Below are positions 24,401 to 38,344 of a stretch of DNA of 64,000 nucleotides, one piece after another (within the stretch, counting starts at the first letter, position 1; every line of letters begins with the position of its first letter). This stretch comes from Ilex aquifolium (Eukaryota; Streptophyta; Magnoliopsida; Aquifoliales; Aquifoliaceae). The DNA is taken from the NCBI GenBank assembly GCA_951799425.1, contig OX637402.1:33571492-33635491 (forward strand), read 5' to 3'. Position numbers and translations under genes: made by a program. A model generated the notes under the pieces. That model had not been told where the DNA came from and ran no database searches. It saw only the letters and a program-made list of their open reading frames with translations.

Positions 24401-25483
24401 TGTTTCATTTGATCATGAGATAAAGAAAATACTAGACCCAAAAAAGTTACAAATCGAGAATTTAATAGTAGAGACAAAAACTGATATAATTGAGACAAAA
24501 AAGATTTTTGTTGAACAAATATGTACTTCTCTGGCCAATTAACACGAGGTATTCTATCAAAATAAATTATTGGATGTGGATTAAATAGAGGGTTTAATTA
24601 TTATATTAATTGAAATTATAGGGATCAAATAGAAATTAAGTAGGTGTATGATGACGATAATTATTTACATTTTTGTGTTAATAAAACTGCAGGTGGTCAC
24701 ATAAATCCGGCAGTGACGTTTGGGTTGTTCTTGGCAAGAAAGGTGTCTTTGATTCGAGCTTTAGTGTACATGGTGGCTCAATGCTTGGGAGCAATATGTG
24801 GAGTAGGGTTGGTGAAAGCCTTCATGGAGAACTCCTACAAGACACTAGAAGGTGGTGCAAACTCTGTGCAACCACACTACTCTAAAGGAACTGCTTTAGG
24901 AGCTGAGATTATTGGGACTTTTGTGCTTGTTTACACTGTCTTCTCCGCCACCGATCCCAAGCGAAAGGCTCGTGATTCGCACGTGCCTGTGAGTATTGCA
25001 TGAGTCTTGTGCTTGATTATTTTAATTTGTTGAATTTTATGATCCGATGATTAATATTTATGGTTTGGGGGGTGGGTGGGTGGCAATAGGTTTTGGCTCC
25101 TTTGCCTATTGGGTTCGCGGTATTCATGGTGCACTTGGCCACCATCCCCATTACCGGCACCGGTATAAACCCTGCTCGGAGCTTTGGAGCTGCTGTGATT
25201 TATAACAATGAGAAAATCTGGGATGATCAGGTTAGACATGGAGCTAGTACTTGAAAAACACTTTAAAACAAGCTAGCTTATTAGGTTTTTGTCTAAATCT
25301 TACTAAACTATTTGCTTTTTTTTTTTTTTTTTAATGGTGGTTGTGATGGAGCAGTGGATCTTTTGGGTGGGGCCGTTCGTCGGTGCACTTGCTGCAGCCG
25401 TGTATCATGAACACATATTGAATGCAGCGGCCATCAAAGCCTTTGGATCGGTCACAAGACTCACAACAAACCCTCCCACCTGA
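21439..25483 (+). CDS. Plasma membrane aquaporin, PIP2 type
   Basis: Six-helix water channel of the plasma membrane. Predicted exons are 21439-21727, 24693-24988, 25090-25230 and 25355-25483, giving 284 residues, the usual PIP2 length. The N-terminus has an acidic stretch then [12 protein letters not shown]; the conserved loop-A Cys is in QADACNTVG. The first NPA is at 101-103 ([10 protein letters not shown]) and the second at 222-224 ([12 protein letters not shown]). H210 and R225 are two of the aromatic/arginine filter residues. The loop-D RKARDSH carries the gating histidine known in PIPs. The C-terminus ends TRLTTNPPT. The four-exon pattern is standard. Intron 1 is 2965 bp because a 2.4-kb solo LTR sits in it. 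Frame joins are clean, so the gene appears intact. Confidence 0.95.
21933..24346. mobile_element. Solo LTR (probably Ty3/gypsy) in PIP2 intron 1, 2.4 kb
   Basis: It starts TGTCACGCCCC and ends GGGTCTCACA, bounded by a perfect 5-bp target duplication AGATG at 21928-21932 and 24347-24351. No internal domain or second LTR is present. Start motif and length parallel the solo LTR at 4617-7156, so they may be related families, but the interiors are not obviously alike. CA/TA microsatellites lie near its right part (23943-24055). Confidence 0.88.
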
Positions 25484-25802
25484 AAATGTTTTGTTCAATT
25501 ATCTTTTTTGTGCAAAAATTTGGGGTTGAATCTATTTTTCTTGTGAGTAGTCTTCGATTTGATTGTGTTTACTCTATTTTTTTTTTTTTTTTGGGTTATG
25601 TATATTGTTCGATAACTCTTGGTGTTGGGCTGTGGGGTTCTCTTTTTGTTGCTTTACTCTGTATTTAAATGTATAATTAAGCTTTTGTAACCTACTGTTG
25701 TGTTCATCCTGTCTACCCATTTCTTTTAAAATATATAATTACTCTGTATCTAAGCCCGGTTAAAATTCATTTTTTATATACAGTGATGAATAATTATTAT
25801 AT

Positions 25803-25993
25803 AATTTTTTTGGTTTAACGGTCAAGGATGTTCAGACGAATTTTTGCGCACATCGACTAATCCCCTGTCCAGTCTGGTTAAAGACAGGTAATCTACACCG
25901 GGACTAGGGTATTCATAAGGGATAAATCTCTCATAATCTGGTTTCAAAAAATTGTTAAGATTCAAATTCAAGATGTTAAATTTACGATTCATA
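25803..25993 (-). mobile_element. tRNA-type SINE copy with target duplication
   Basis: In minus orientation it starts with a T-run, then TGGTTTAACGGTCAAGGATG, and its body is collinear with the other copies in this window. It is flanked by the 11-mer AATTATTATAT at 25792-25802 and 25994-26004, a target duplication of the length LINE-mobilised SINEs produce. This is the best-bounded copy of the family here. Confidence 0.75.
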
Positions 25994-26459
25994 AATTATT
26001 ATATTGAAGAAACCAGTGTTACCACTGGGAAATTGAACCCCTGAGTTCAAGCCTGTTTTAGGGATCATCACAAAAGATTTTGTTCTTGGAGTAGTGTTAT
26101 TTGGATGATTGATTATTAACTGATGAATAATGAATTCGATCGGTAAATCAGTTTAAGTAACATTATTCCTATATCGGTAATTCCCGGACCAGAAAAATTG
26201 CTCCACAGTCCACCCGCCCAATCAATACCCGTATGGCCCAAGTTTTTGGGCTGAACTGAAACCCAACCTGTACTAGTGGGTTCAGCCTTTGGACAGCCAT
26301 ATACCGAACCCAACACATACGTCCACACCAGCCAAGTAAATAGAATCACCGCATAAACTTTGAAGAAAAATGGTTGTGGGTCTTAACTAATATAGAGATT
26401 CACTGACAATCAAATGATAATACTCATTAGATCAATAAATTAAGTTTAAATAATATTAT

Positions 26460-26690
26460 TTATTTTTTATTATTTTTTTTATTTCAACTGTCAAAAGTGT
26501 CTGAGTTAAGTTACGCCCACCTCGATTAATTTTCTCGTTAGACCGGTCAAAGACAGACCATCTAAGCAGAAATTTAGAGTATTTATGAGAAATAAATCAC
26601 ATAATTTTGTCTCAAAGAATTGTCAAAATTCAATTTTAAAATGTCTGAATTTATAACTTATCTTTATTATCATTTCATCTACGCTATAGC
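26460..26690 (-). mobile_element. tRNA-type SINE copy, eroded
   Basis: A T-rich edge is followed by TTTCAACTGTCAAAAGTGTC and GACCGGTCAAAGACAGACCATCT-type sequence collinear with 25803-25993. It is more diverged, and its target duplications are not resolved. Confidence 0.55.
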
Positions 26691-26699
26691 CAAATTGTT

Positions 26700-27800
26700 T
26701 ATGATTACCACATTTCTTCTAGTTCTTAAATATTTATATGCAACGCGTCCACAACTAGAGATGAAGAAGTGAAAGCAAAGACGTTTTAGAAGGAGAAGCA
26801 ATGAGTCACATTAATTATGAGCCACTCTGGCTCTGGTACACAGTTCGTGCAAGTCATCTACAAAAATGGCACCAATAATTAGTAGCAGAATTTGTCATCT
26901 TCTCCATAATACCCCTACCATCTTTACCGCAATGAATTAACGATTCAATTTGATGACTACTTAATGAATGCCGTAACATCTTAAAACATCCCAAGGGATG
27001 AAATATGTATTGGGTAAGATTAGGATATCAAATTCAATACCGTACCTCAAAAAAAGAGAAAAAAAAAACTCAGGATTAACGTTATGACCAAACTTTTTTA
27101 GATGGGTTTCAAGCTGATCTTATCAGATCGTAACTTAATCCGTTTGAACAAACAAATAACATGATTAATAAATGTGAATTGTTTAATCAGATCGGAGAAG
27201 AGATTAGTTGACGTGTGTATAAGTTGACCCGGACATTCCTGACCATTAAACCAAAATAAAATAAAATAAATGTAAGTTGATAAAATTGTGACTTGGCATA
27301 GGATAAATATGAAATTATCAAGGAGTATCCACGTGGATTAGTCAACAGAAAAAAACTACAAGAATATTAATTCAAAATAGATAATATTATTTAGACCTAG
27401 TAATTAATTTACTATAATTTGTTAATGTAATCAACTTATAGTTATATTTGAAATAATAATTAACACCATTCAATATTGAAATTCATGACCCCACGAACAC
27501 GAATACAAATACGAACAAGTCAGTATATAAACAGAAGTTGATATATTAGATCAGATTATTAATTAAATGATTATTTCGTCCATTTATTCCCACTGTACAA
27601 AGAGAAAAGTCGGTATTTCTTCCCCCTAAAAGCTGTACATGTATAGAAACACAACGTCCCTCGCACGCTAACGTGTGGTAAAAAGGGTCATAACCAATTG
27701 AGGCGGTGCCAACAGCCTACCCTGGTTTCTTTATCTTATCGTCTACAATTTCTTTTCGAGCGTTCCAAATCTTCAACTTTGTTCTTAATCTAACACACTC
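26700..27800. other. Intergenic before the DUF677 gene; SINE 3' end near 27262
   Basis: No gene is seen. A SINE 3' end in plus orientation (GTTGACCCGGACATTCC then CATTAAACC and an A-rich tail) lies at about 27170-27270. The remainder is AT-rich and presumably contains the promoter of the next gene. Confidence 0.5.
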
Positions 27801-27804
27801 AATT

Positions 27805-27813
27805 TATATATAA
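27805..27813 (+). promoter_or_regulatory. Probable TATA box of the DUF677 gene
   Basis: TATATATAA lies 51 bp upstream of the predicted ATG at 27864, so the 5' UTR would be short (about 20-30 nt). Confidence 0.45.
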
Positions 27814-27863
27814 CCAGGATTGCTTTGGAAAATCATTCTCTTCTTCTTGACACATAATCCCAG

Positions 27864-29306
27864 ATGAAAAACATGGTGTGGTCTAACTTGAAATTGCCAT
27901 TTACAACAGCAGGTATCAAAATCTTGCTCTCCCTCTTCTAACTTATAGTTCCCATAGTTCGTTTTGTTAAACAAACTGGGTTAAGGGTTTCTTCGACCTT
28001 GAACATATCTGTAATGGGTTTTGATTCTTAGTTTATTTCCACACTTTTTTTTTCATGGGTTTTCTAGCTAGCTCCCGACTAAATAGATCATAGACTTGTT
28101 TTCTGTATGTACTTCAAAATGTCTATTCTTGGGTTTTCAAGATCTGAATCTGATAGTAAATGGAACAAATGTTATTGGCAAACTTTGATATCTTCAGTCA
28201 AGTCCTAGTTTCTTGATTTGATTCATATTTCATGGTGTTTGTTTTCAGGTAGATATCGCAAAGAACGTGTGAATAGCTTGATGAACAAGTCAAACGTCAA
28301 TTCAGAATATAGGGAAGCCTTAAGAACAAAGTCTTACATAGATATTTGCAGCAAAGTTCAGGGACAGCTGGAAACAAAAACCATAGATAAATTATCCTCA
28401 CCATCGTCTGTTCCCTTGGATTTTCACCTCTCCGAATTTCTGCTTGAACCACGTCAAGAAACCCTAATCGCAATGCTTGAAGGCTCGAATCTTCATCACC
28501 TCCTCGTTAATTACTTCGAAGCTAACTTAGAAGCGTGCAAAATATGTGAATCTCTTCTCTTAAGCATCCATCAAACACGAAGTAACTATCAAATAATCGA
28601 AAGGGTACTGAAACTAACCCAAAGAGTAGATAAGAGTAGTCCAGTGCACGAGGATGACATTGACGATAATTGCCATGATATATTTGCAGAACTTGCTTCA
28701 TTTGCATTGATTAAGAACCCTTTATCAACTCTTAGCCCAGGGCAATTGGGTGATATTCATGACAGACAGAGTTTATTGCTTCATAGATTAACAGCAAAAT
28801 GCCAGAAGATTAGAAGAATCAAATGTTACAAAAAGGTTGTGGGGAGTGTCCTTCTTGTTGCTTACAGTGCCCTAGCAATTACCTTGTTTGTTCTTGCTAT
28901 TCATAGCATGGTTGGTACTATTGCTGCTCCGGGGTTGATTGCTTGCTCTTTAGGTTTACTCAAGAAGCGGAGGAAGACAATCAAGCCTGAAAGATTGGGA
29001 TTGGATGCTCAGCTTGATGTTGCAGCAAAAGGGGTTTACATATTGATCAATGATTTTGATACCATGAGTCGGCTTGTAAGGAGATTATACGATGAGATAG
29101 AACACAGCAGAGCCATGGCTGATATGTGTGTTAGAAATGGAAACAATGAGGTGTTGAAGGAGGTTGTGAAGGAATTTCGGAACCATGAAAGCTGCTTTTT
29201 GGAGCAGCTAGAAGAGCTTGAGGAGCATATATACTTGTGTTTTCTCACCATAAACAGATCAAGAAAGTTACTTGTACAAGAAATAATGGGGCAAAAATCG
29301 GAATGA
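27864..29306 (+). CDS. UPF0496 / DUF677 (At14a-like) membrane protein
   Basis: Member of the plant DUF677 family (UPF0496, At14a-like), associated with membranes; molecular function is not established. Exon 1, 27864-27912, encodes MKNMVWSNLKLPFTTA. Exon 2, 28249-29306, begins after TTTTCAG and joins in phase as a Gly codon, giving 368 residues, typical for the family. Family hallmarks are VNSEYREALRTKSY near the N-terminus and LSEFLLEPRQETL about 70 residues on. A hydrophobic segment at about 213-250 (VVGSVLLVAYSALAITLFVL...) looks like one or two membrane helices. The C-terminal part is charged and helical, probably coiled coil. I prefer the upstream ATG because an in-exon start would read the intron's end. 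Confidence 0.87.
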
Positions 29307-30361
29307 AGAGGAGATTTTCTATGTTGACGTGACAATGGGGACCTTAGACTATTACAATACTCATAGAAAGATCATGAATGCTTATTCATTGAAGTTGTAA
29401 ATACAAGGTGGATTGATAAGCTCCATCCATACCAAATGATGTTGAAACTTCATTTTTTGTTCAGATGAAGAAAAATACTTTTTTTTTGGAGTAAAAACTA
29501 ACTTTGTTTATATATGGATTGAATTAATTTAATACCGGGTCTAGCTACAGATTGATTTTTAATGTCTCTCTTTTCGAAGGTTTTGTGCTTTCCATCGATG
29601 TTTTCTCTATTTCATTACCATATTAATCCATCTGTGTTTTATTATGATAGTAGTTTATCTAGATTTCATTGTATAGACAACATGATATATAGCTTTCATT
29701 AGTAATCAATAGGATTGGGCATATATTGACACCTACTATTTACATATGACAAAATAACTGAAAAAAAATAAAATCACTGAGCTCCAATAATGATTTTAAT
29801 TCTTTTCTTCTTTGTGTGTTCACATGGATCCAACCACATTAGTGCTATATCATCAAATATCGATAGATAACAAGAGCCACCGAAGGGAAAAAATTATCGT
29901 TGAGTTAAGGTTAATAGAGTGAGTGGCCGTGAATGTAGACCACGAATTCTTAGACATCCTTCTCTTAGAAGGTTAATTTCAATGGTGAATGGAACCCAGG
30001 GGTTCAATGCACGACGGCTTTCCTTGTGCTGGCGAGGAAAAAAAACAATATTATTGCAACAAAGATGGTCTTCAAATTGTGCCATGCCCTGGATCAAAAG
30101 AATTACATGAAGAAAAGTGCAGTAATGGTCCATCTTCATTAAAAATTACGAATCATCTTCAGCCCTAGGCTTCTCAAGCTTAAATTTATTCATAATCAAT
30201 ACAAGCTTCTTGTTATGAATAAATTTGAAATCTATGATATCATTCGAATGTAAACAAAATCTCTTCTTTCTGCAATCCAGAGAAGTAAAACCATCACAGA
30301 CCAACCAATATATGTTATAAGCTGAAAGATGTTATTCCCAGAGCATGCATAGCGAAGAGAG
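29307..30361. other. Convergent intergenic region
   Basis: This lies between the 3' ends of the DUF677 gene (+) and the Abitram-like gene (-). It holds only their presumed 3' UTRs and AT-rich sequence. Short frames near 29900-30140 have no recognisable homology and are not called. Confidence 0.5.
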
Positions 30362-33219
30362 TCAGCGAGCTTCTCTCAACTTCTGGAACTCTTCAAAACC
30401 CAGTAAAGAAGCCTTGATCTTATGCCAATCCGCAGGTTTTGGCATGATTATTGCAATGTATCCTTCTCTATCCGCCTGCAATTCAAAGCACAAGAAGTCA
30501 CACATTATATTTCTCAGAAAAAAAAAAAATTAATTCAAGGAGTTTGTAACAAATAATGCCTTGCTCAGATTCTTCTTTTTCACAGATGAAATTACTAAAG
30601 AGTTTAATGGGATAGGTCATCTCACACGGCAATATTAAGCTCAACTATTTAGAGTTCATACCACATGCACTGGAGAGAAAGATAAGGCTAGGGAACAGAA
30701 GCATATGGTGTAGAGTCATGGAGCGTATTCCAGGATTAGATTAACATTCTTCACTGCCAGAGACTCAATGGCCATCTTCCACGGAAACAAGAAAGAGAAA
30801 TACAAATTTTCAATTCATACTAGCACTGCTAGAAATATTCCACACCTACAAACATGGTCAGCCGGGAGTTGATGCTACCAGCCTTGCACAAGAATCTGAA
30901 ACACCTTTAACTGATTTATTTGGGACAAAGCCTTCATAAATATCAATACTAACTCAAGACCGATACAAATCGTCATGAACACAATGATGAAACTATGTTT
31001 TCTGTGCTGCGTGATAAAAATTGGCATCTCAATTGACACACTGGTTTAAAATATTCCAATTTTGAAGAAATTATACCATTCTTCCCCCTAACAAAATCTG
31101 ATGGTTGGTTCATAGAATCCTAATACCAATATCCTTTCCACAGTGAGTAAAAGATGTTACCATAACAAATGACAAGGCTAACCTTGCAAACTGATTATCC
31201 TTTGAGAACATGAAAGGCAACAAAGATCTAAATTCTAAATTATCAAGTATCCACACCTAACCTTCAGCTTCTATATGATTAATTTTTATAGCAGGAAGAA
31301 ACTAGTAAGGCCCTTCATTAAATTGCTTGAGAATTGAGAAAGGACAAGCAGCCAACCATGTTTCCCTTAAATGAATAACAGAGCATAGGAGAACAGAAAC
31401 CTTACTAGTACCAGCAATACTTTGCTTTGTATTTTTGCAAATCAGATATACTTTTGCTTAGCCTATGGACTAATAGGTCGTAAAACAGTCACTTTCCATC
31501 ACCTTATTACCCAAGGTTTTCCACTGTCTAAAATTAAACAGCAGCTATATTAGCAAACTGAAGTATAGATTAACTTCTTATTATCCCAAGACAAAGTGTA
31601 AATGTCAAAACTGAAACTGCTCTTGATTAATGTGACAAACAATAGTGAGCCATTTCCTTTAAGAACAGTCAACAAAGAAGCTGAAATTAAAAGTTCAAAA
31701 AAAAAAAATGCATACAACAATACTTCTTACTACATATGCTTTATCACAATTTTTCTGTAGAAATAGGGAACAATTCAAAAAATGCTTATGGAAATATTTA
31801 AAGTGACAGTAAGATAATTTGGAGCATAAAGAGCTTGAACGATCAAAACGAAAAAGAGTAGGGATTGTAAATTAAAGAACGGACATGATGCTTATTCCTA
31901 CCGATAAATTAAGCAGTTCTGGTTTCTTGATTAGCCCCTCATTGACTTCCAATAGAGAGCCTTTTACACAGCACCTGTCAAATTTGCCATACCTTTAGTA
32001 TTGAACTTCAAAAGAAATGAAAGCTCCTGACGTGAGAAGAGAGAGAGAAGGAAAATGGTACCTCACTATATAAGAATCATCACTTGTGCATACTTTACAC
32101 AATGCTGTGTTCGACTCAAAATGTAGTGCATTCTGCATAAGGACGTTTCAAAAAAAAGCTAACTATTGTCGTAATCATCAAGTCAAATGCTACAAAATGT
32201 ATTAAAAGCATCAGCCTTGATGCACACCACATTGTTATTCATTCACAGAGCAAAATGCAACAACGATTAAAGTACAAGAAGCTTGATGTGTTCTTACTTC
32301 CTAAGACCTATTTGGTAGTGCATAATGATAATAAAAAATTTAATCTTGCAGTGCAAAAAATGGTCTTTGACTCAAATCAAACTGCTTAATTAGCTTGAAA
32401 ATACAGATCTGATATGGGCACAAAATCAACACCACAGAAACCTTATAGAAAGTGAACTAATATCAGCAATCACATAGTTTTTAAAACTCATTCTACATAT
32501 CACACCGACCCAACCGATTTCTTTACTTCCAATTTCCAATATATCCAAATCCTAGTGGAAAGGAAAGAAGAAAAAAATCCCAAAAGTTTACCTTCTTGCG
32601 CTTTCCGGTGACCTTAATCCCACTCCGATCAGACTTGCCTATATTGAAATCTACGTCTGTAATTCCTCCTTTATCCTTAAAAGCCACGTGTGTCGGAGCC
32701 AACCCAATTACACACAACCTTTCAATCACATATAAAATAAAAAATATCAAAATCTACAATTATTTTTATCTGAAACCAAAGAACACGCACAAATATACTA
32801 CAAGAGAAACACAATCATACCCATTGGGGTGCCGATGAACATACTGATCGTGTCCAGGTTTCATAAAATCTGAGAAAATTAGAGAAAATCAAAAATGAAA
32901 ACCCAACTCAAAAGAGTGAGTTTTTAGAATGTTTGTCCAATATTTTGTGATCAGCAAAGCAGAGTAATACGGGTTTTTTACCAGGAGCGAAGTAGGTGAC
33001 GAAGTTGGATTGAATAGCAGAAGGTGGAGTGAGACGAAGGTCGTGGACATTGGGCATTAGTAGTCTCTTTAACTCTTCATCTTCTGTAACTGAATATTCT
33101 GGTTGTGGTTGTGTTGGACTTGACTTGGAAGAAGAACAAGAACCAGATTGGACAGTTCGATCGTTGTTTTGGTCTGCGCCTTGGAGGCTGTTCGTGTCGT
33201 CGGCGATTTTCTCATTCAT
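30362..33219 (-). CDS. Abitram/Simiate (FAM206) homologue
   Basis: Conserved eukaryotic protein of the Abitram (actin-binding transcription modulator, Simiate, FAM206A) family; its role in plants is unknown. Predicted exons, in transcript order, are 33219-32982, 32869-32821, 32718-32592, 32132-32062, 31974-31902 and 30475-30362, giving 223 residues. After a Ser/Gln-rich N-terminus, the core reads FVTYFAP-DFMKPGHDQYVHRHPNG, LCVIGLAPTHV, KVTGKRKK, LCKVCTSDDSYIVRCCVKG, LLEVNEGLIKKPELL and EGYIAIIMPK. This parallels animal family members (RICVITLAESH, VSGKSKRG, RICCTDGE, LIEVNEGVLEKPDLL, EGYIAVVLPK). All six exons join in phase. It is head-to-head with the gene-free stretch before the peroxidase. 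Confidence 0.88.
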
Positions 33220-33430
33220 CGAATTGAGAATCCAACGGACGGTGGATACGATTGCAAATCTCTCTGTTCTGCTCTTCCCCTAAAAACTTTCTGCCTATTA
33301 TCATCTTTACTATTCATTAGGGAGTGGGATTAACTATTTAACCCTCAAACTATATAAATAATTTCAGTCGAGCCCTTAAAAGTAGTTGTTACTCACAATT
33401 GAGCCTTTCACCTTCTTCATTAACTCAACG

Positions 33431-34144
33431 TAGGGTGTTCATGGGCCGGGCAAGGTTAGGCCCGTAAAATTTTTTTGGGTTAAACTTAGGTAGGGTAGGT
33501 CTAAATTCTTATTCAGGTAAATATTAGATAGGTCTGGCCGACCTTTGGATAAGCATAGGCTACTCGCAACTCATCTTGCGCACTCATTGGACAGGCCTTA
33601 TGGGAACACCTATTGGGCATAGTTTTTTTTTTATATATATATATATACATCTTCATTTAAAAAGTTTCTAAATTAATATTTTTATAAATTATATTTTTGA
33701 ATTAAAAATATAGTCAAATTAGATTAAAAAATAAATAATAAATAATTTTATTTGAGAAAAATTATTTAGTATTTAAGTAAATAATGAATAACGAATAATA
33801 CCCTAAATTACTCAACATAATATTTACATAAATAAATTTTTTTCTTTTTTTTTAGAGGAATATGTCACCTAACTTTTAATGATCATTTTTTTTTTCAAAC
33901 AAAATGGGTGGATGGGCGGGCGACCTGGGATTAGGTGGGTAAGTTCTCGGGCCAGGTTTTAATTGATTTTTGTGGGTGGACTATTGGGCGGGGTAATGGG
34001 ATTGGGGGTAGATCCAAGTCCTCTCTTTAAGGATATTGGGTTCGGATTCGGACAGACCAACTATCAGGCCTATCGAATTTTAAACCTATTTTTTTGGGTT
34101 AGGTAAAAAGTCCCGTGGACCAATCTGACTCATAGACACCCCTA
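33431..34144. mobile_element. hAT-type MITE, family 4, copy C
   Basis: It runs from TAGGGTGTTCATGGGCCG to CATAGACACCCCTA and is flanked by a perfect 8-bp target duplication ACTCAACG at 33423-33430 and 34145-34152. Subterminal blocks such as GACCAACTATCAGGCCTATC match copy D at 46067-46790. At 714 bp it is non-coding. Confidence 0.9.
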
Positions 34145-34152
34145 ACTCAACG

Positions 34153-34981
34153 TAGACCTTCTATCTAATCTCTTTAAATTATTCTAAAATATTATAATTA
34201 ATTATGAATAATTATAATTAGTTATAACTACACCTTTAAAAATTATATTTTTTATTATTGTTCCCAATATTTTATGATCGATTATAACTCTGTAAATCGT
34301 AACTTAGACTCATTGTAACTTAATTTTAAACATTATAACTTTTGATATAGTACCTCAATCCATCATCCTATCAATATGGCTTCCTTTCCCCCGATATTTT
34401 GTAAGGACATAAAAGTTTTTAATAGTTTTTACAGGTTGTACCTCAATCGCTTCATCGCCAAAAATGAATTTTTTTTTTGAGTGTTATATATAGAAACTTC
34501 TGGTACATTATACCCAAACAATTGTTATTTGTTAATGCTTTAGCTTAAAATGGATTTTCTTTTAATGAAAAGGAGAATTTGTAATGAAACACAACTAAAA
34601 GATCGATTACAACATAGAGAGTCTCTCACTACTGCGGCAGTTCGAGAATATTAGATTTGTACAATCTTACTTATATATGTAAAAAAAATTGTTTTAATGA
34701 CACAAACCTGTAACACTCAAATTACAAAAAGAACAGTCTTACCATGGGATGTGGATTGTTCTCACAAACTATACTTTTGAATAGACACAGAAACATTATT
34801 TCAGCTACAACACGCTTGCCTGAACATTTTTTGATGGTGTCTACATAAGCACACACAAACTCACATTTTTCACCCTTATTGCTTCAAATCCTCAACATAA
34901 AATGAAAAAACCAACAAAAAGAAAAACACTATTCAGTACAATAGATGGCCTTGATCATGTACAAATTCAATTTGGCTTTAC
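34153..34981. other. Intergenic, AT-rich
   Basis: No gene is seen. It includes the presumed 3' UTR of the peroxidase gene at its right end. Confidence 0.5.
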
Positions 34982-36418
<1,437 letters not shown>

Positions 36419-37076
36419 GGTTGAAGCTCTCTGAATTTTCTTTCTTGTGCCAAATCAACTTGAAAGCTAGAGAGGTAGAATCGCTATTTGTAGTGAAGGT
36501 TTGGGGAGAGAGAGAGAGGAAGAGGGGGACAGAGAGACGTTATTGACATAGGATATATTTGTTTAGCAAATTTGGTGAGCTAGAACAGTTAGAGAGCGTG
36601 GTAGAGTTGTTGAAGTATTCTCAGAAGAGGACGAGCCATGAACATATTTTATTCTCTGCCAGAAGTACGTCAACTTTGCTTCCCCCAAGCGAAGTTTTAT
36701 AGGATTAGCCATTACAAATTGATGGTCCATGTGGGTAAAACAAAGTTGGCAGTTGGTAATCACATGTAAGGGAAAAAAAATTCAGTGATATAAAGAAAGG
36801 AGATGCGATAGCCTGTGAGTTGGGACGAGATCAAAAAAAAAACTTCTATGTACTCATGTACCGTGCATTGGTCCCCCTATCGCCCTGGGCGGCATCATTA
36901 GTAAAAAAAATTTGTGGATAACATTACCCACCTGCATATTTCACATCCGCATGACATTCCCAAAGACAATTTTAAGTGATTGGCCTGCACAGAATTACCA
37001 GCACACCCATTTCTTTTAGGTTTGACTCATTACTACGCAATCAAATGCCTTTTTGTTAGACAACCGGAGTCACCCT

Positions 37077-37083
37077 ACCAACC
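37077..37083. promoter_or_regulatory. AC element (ACCAACC) upstream of the peroxidase
   Basis: ACCAACC, within CACCCTACCAACCATAGG, lies about 660 bp upstream of the peroxidase start on the non-template side. It is the same heptamer as upstream of the CAD-like gene. AC elements are known MYB sites in lignin genes; function here is inferred. Confidence 0.4.
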
Positions 37084-37817
37084 ATAGGAAAGAGAATCTA
37101 GCTAGCTAATTGGTGGAGAGGGTTGAACTAATAAAGTTACTGTGACACACTCACAGCTTGACTCTATTTTTCTGGTTCAGTGCCTATCCTCTTAACTGCT
37201 CAAAAGCTAATAAACCATAACAGCCATGTAATAAGCAGCATGCAACTTGTAATATACATATCCCTGAATATTTGCCTGGGTTTGATGAGCTGCAGCTGTC
37301 TGAAATACAAATGGAGGCCTTCCCTCGATGGGAAATGCAATTGATTATAGTTTATTTGAGGCTTCTGTAATTTAATGGAGCATGGTCAACCCACCAACTA
37401 ATGATTCTCGTTTGTGTGTGCAACAGTGGTTGCACCCTAATATATAAAATGTACCTTACAGGTTTTCCACTAATCATGCACGTCATTATTGACATGGGAT
37501 ATCACTAATTAACCAATAATAAAACATCATGTAAACTTAGTGAAGTTTACTATTCTAATATTTGATGTGTTGATCATTGATAGTTATTGAAATAGTGACA
37601 TCAAATGTCAATAATAACGTGACATTGGCATTGCATTGAATATTTTTATCAATTATGACCGTTAGATACTTAGACTAGGACATCAAAAGCAATGTGAAAT
37701 GGCCTAAGATATTTCTCCAAAATTCACATTAATCGCGAAAACTCTATAACTTAATGTTAGGTAGGTGGCAATGAAACATGAAAATGAAATAACTATTACT
37801 AAATAATATTCATTCCA
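37084..37817. other. Intergenic, nothing recognised
   Basis: AT-rich sequence upstream of the peroxidase. No coding or bounded repeat is seen. Confidence 0.45.
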
Positions 37818-37827
37818 CTATTTATTA

Positions 37828-38171
37828 GAGCAACGCTATAGGGACATTATTTAGGGACCTAATGATGTGGCTTAAATACAACTATTGAATTAGTTGTGAG
37901 TTTTAAAGAAAATGCTATTTGGACCTTATTTTGGGACCTAATCTAGGGACCTAATGATGTACAACAATTGGATTGGTTGTGGGCTCCATCTAACATTGGA
38001 ACTCACAACTAATCCAATGGTTGCATTGAAGCCACATCATTAGGTCCTCATATTAGGTCCTCAAATAAGGTCCGAATAGCATTGCTCGAGTTTTAATGTT
38101 AAATGGAGCCTACAACCAATTCAATGATTGCACATTTTTAAGTCCCTAAATAAGGTCCAAATAACATTTCC
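37828..38171. mobile_element. Mutator-like MITE (outer element of a nested pair)
   Basis: Its ends GAGCAACGCTATAGGGAC and GGTCCAAATAACATTTCC form imperfect inverted repeats. It is flanked by a 10-bp direct repeat CTATTTATTA at 37818-37827 and 38172-38181. A related 181-bp element has inserted into it, so the outer element alone is about 154 bp. Confidence 0.85.
37907..38087. mobile_element. Mutator-like MITE (inner, nested element)
   Basis: Its ends AGAAAATGCTATTTGGACC and GGTCCGAATAGCATTGCTC are flanked by a perfect 9-bp target duplication GAGTTTTAA at 37898-37906 and 38088-38096. It shares termini with its host element and with the MITE in the CAD-like intron, so one family has inserted into itself. 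Confidence 0.88.
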
Positions 38172-38344
38172 CTATTTATTATGTCATAAAACTTTATCCT
38201 TATTACCATAAAATACTTGATCCCACAAATATAGGATTTTTTATCCCCTAATATGAGACGGTTTTTTTATCATTTCAAACTACCATCACTCGTCATCATT
38301 ATCACTAGCAATTACCATCATCAACGCCACCACCCACCTCAACC

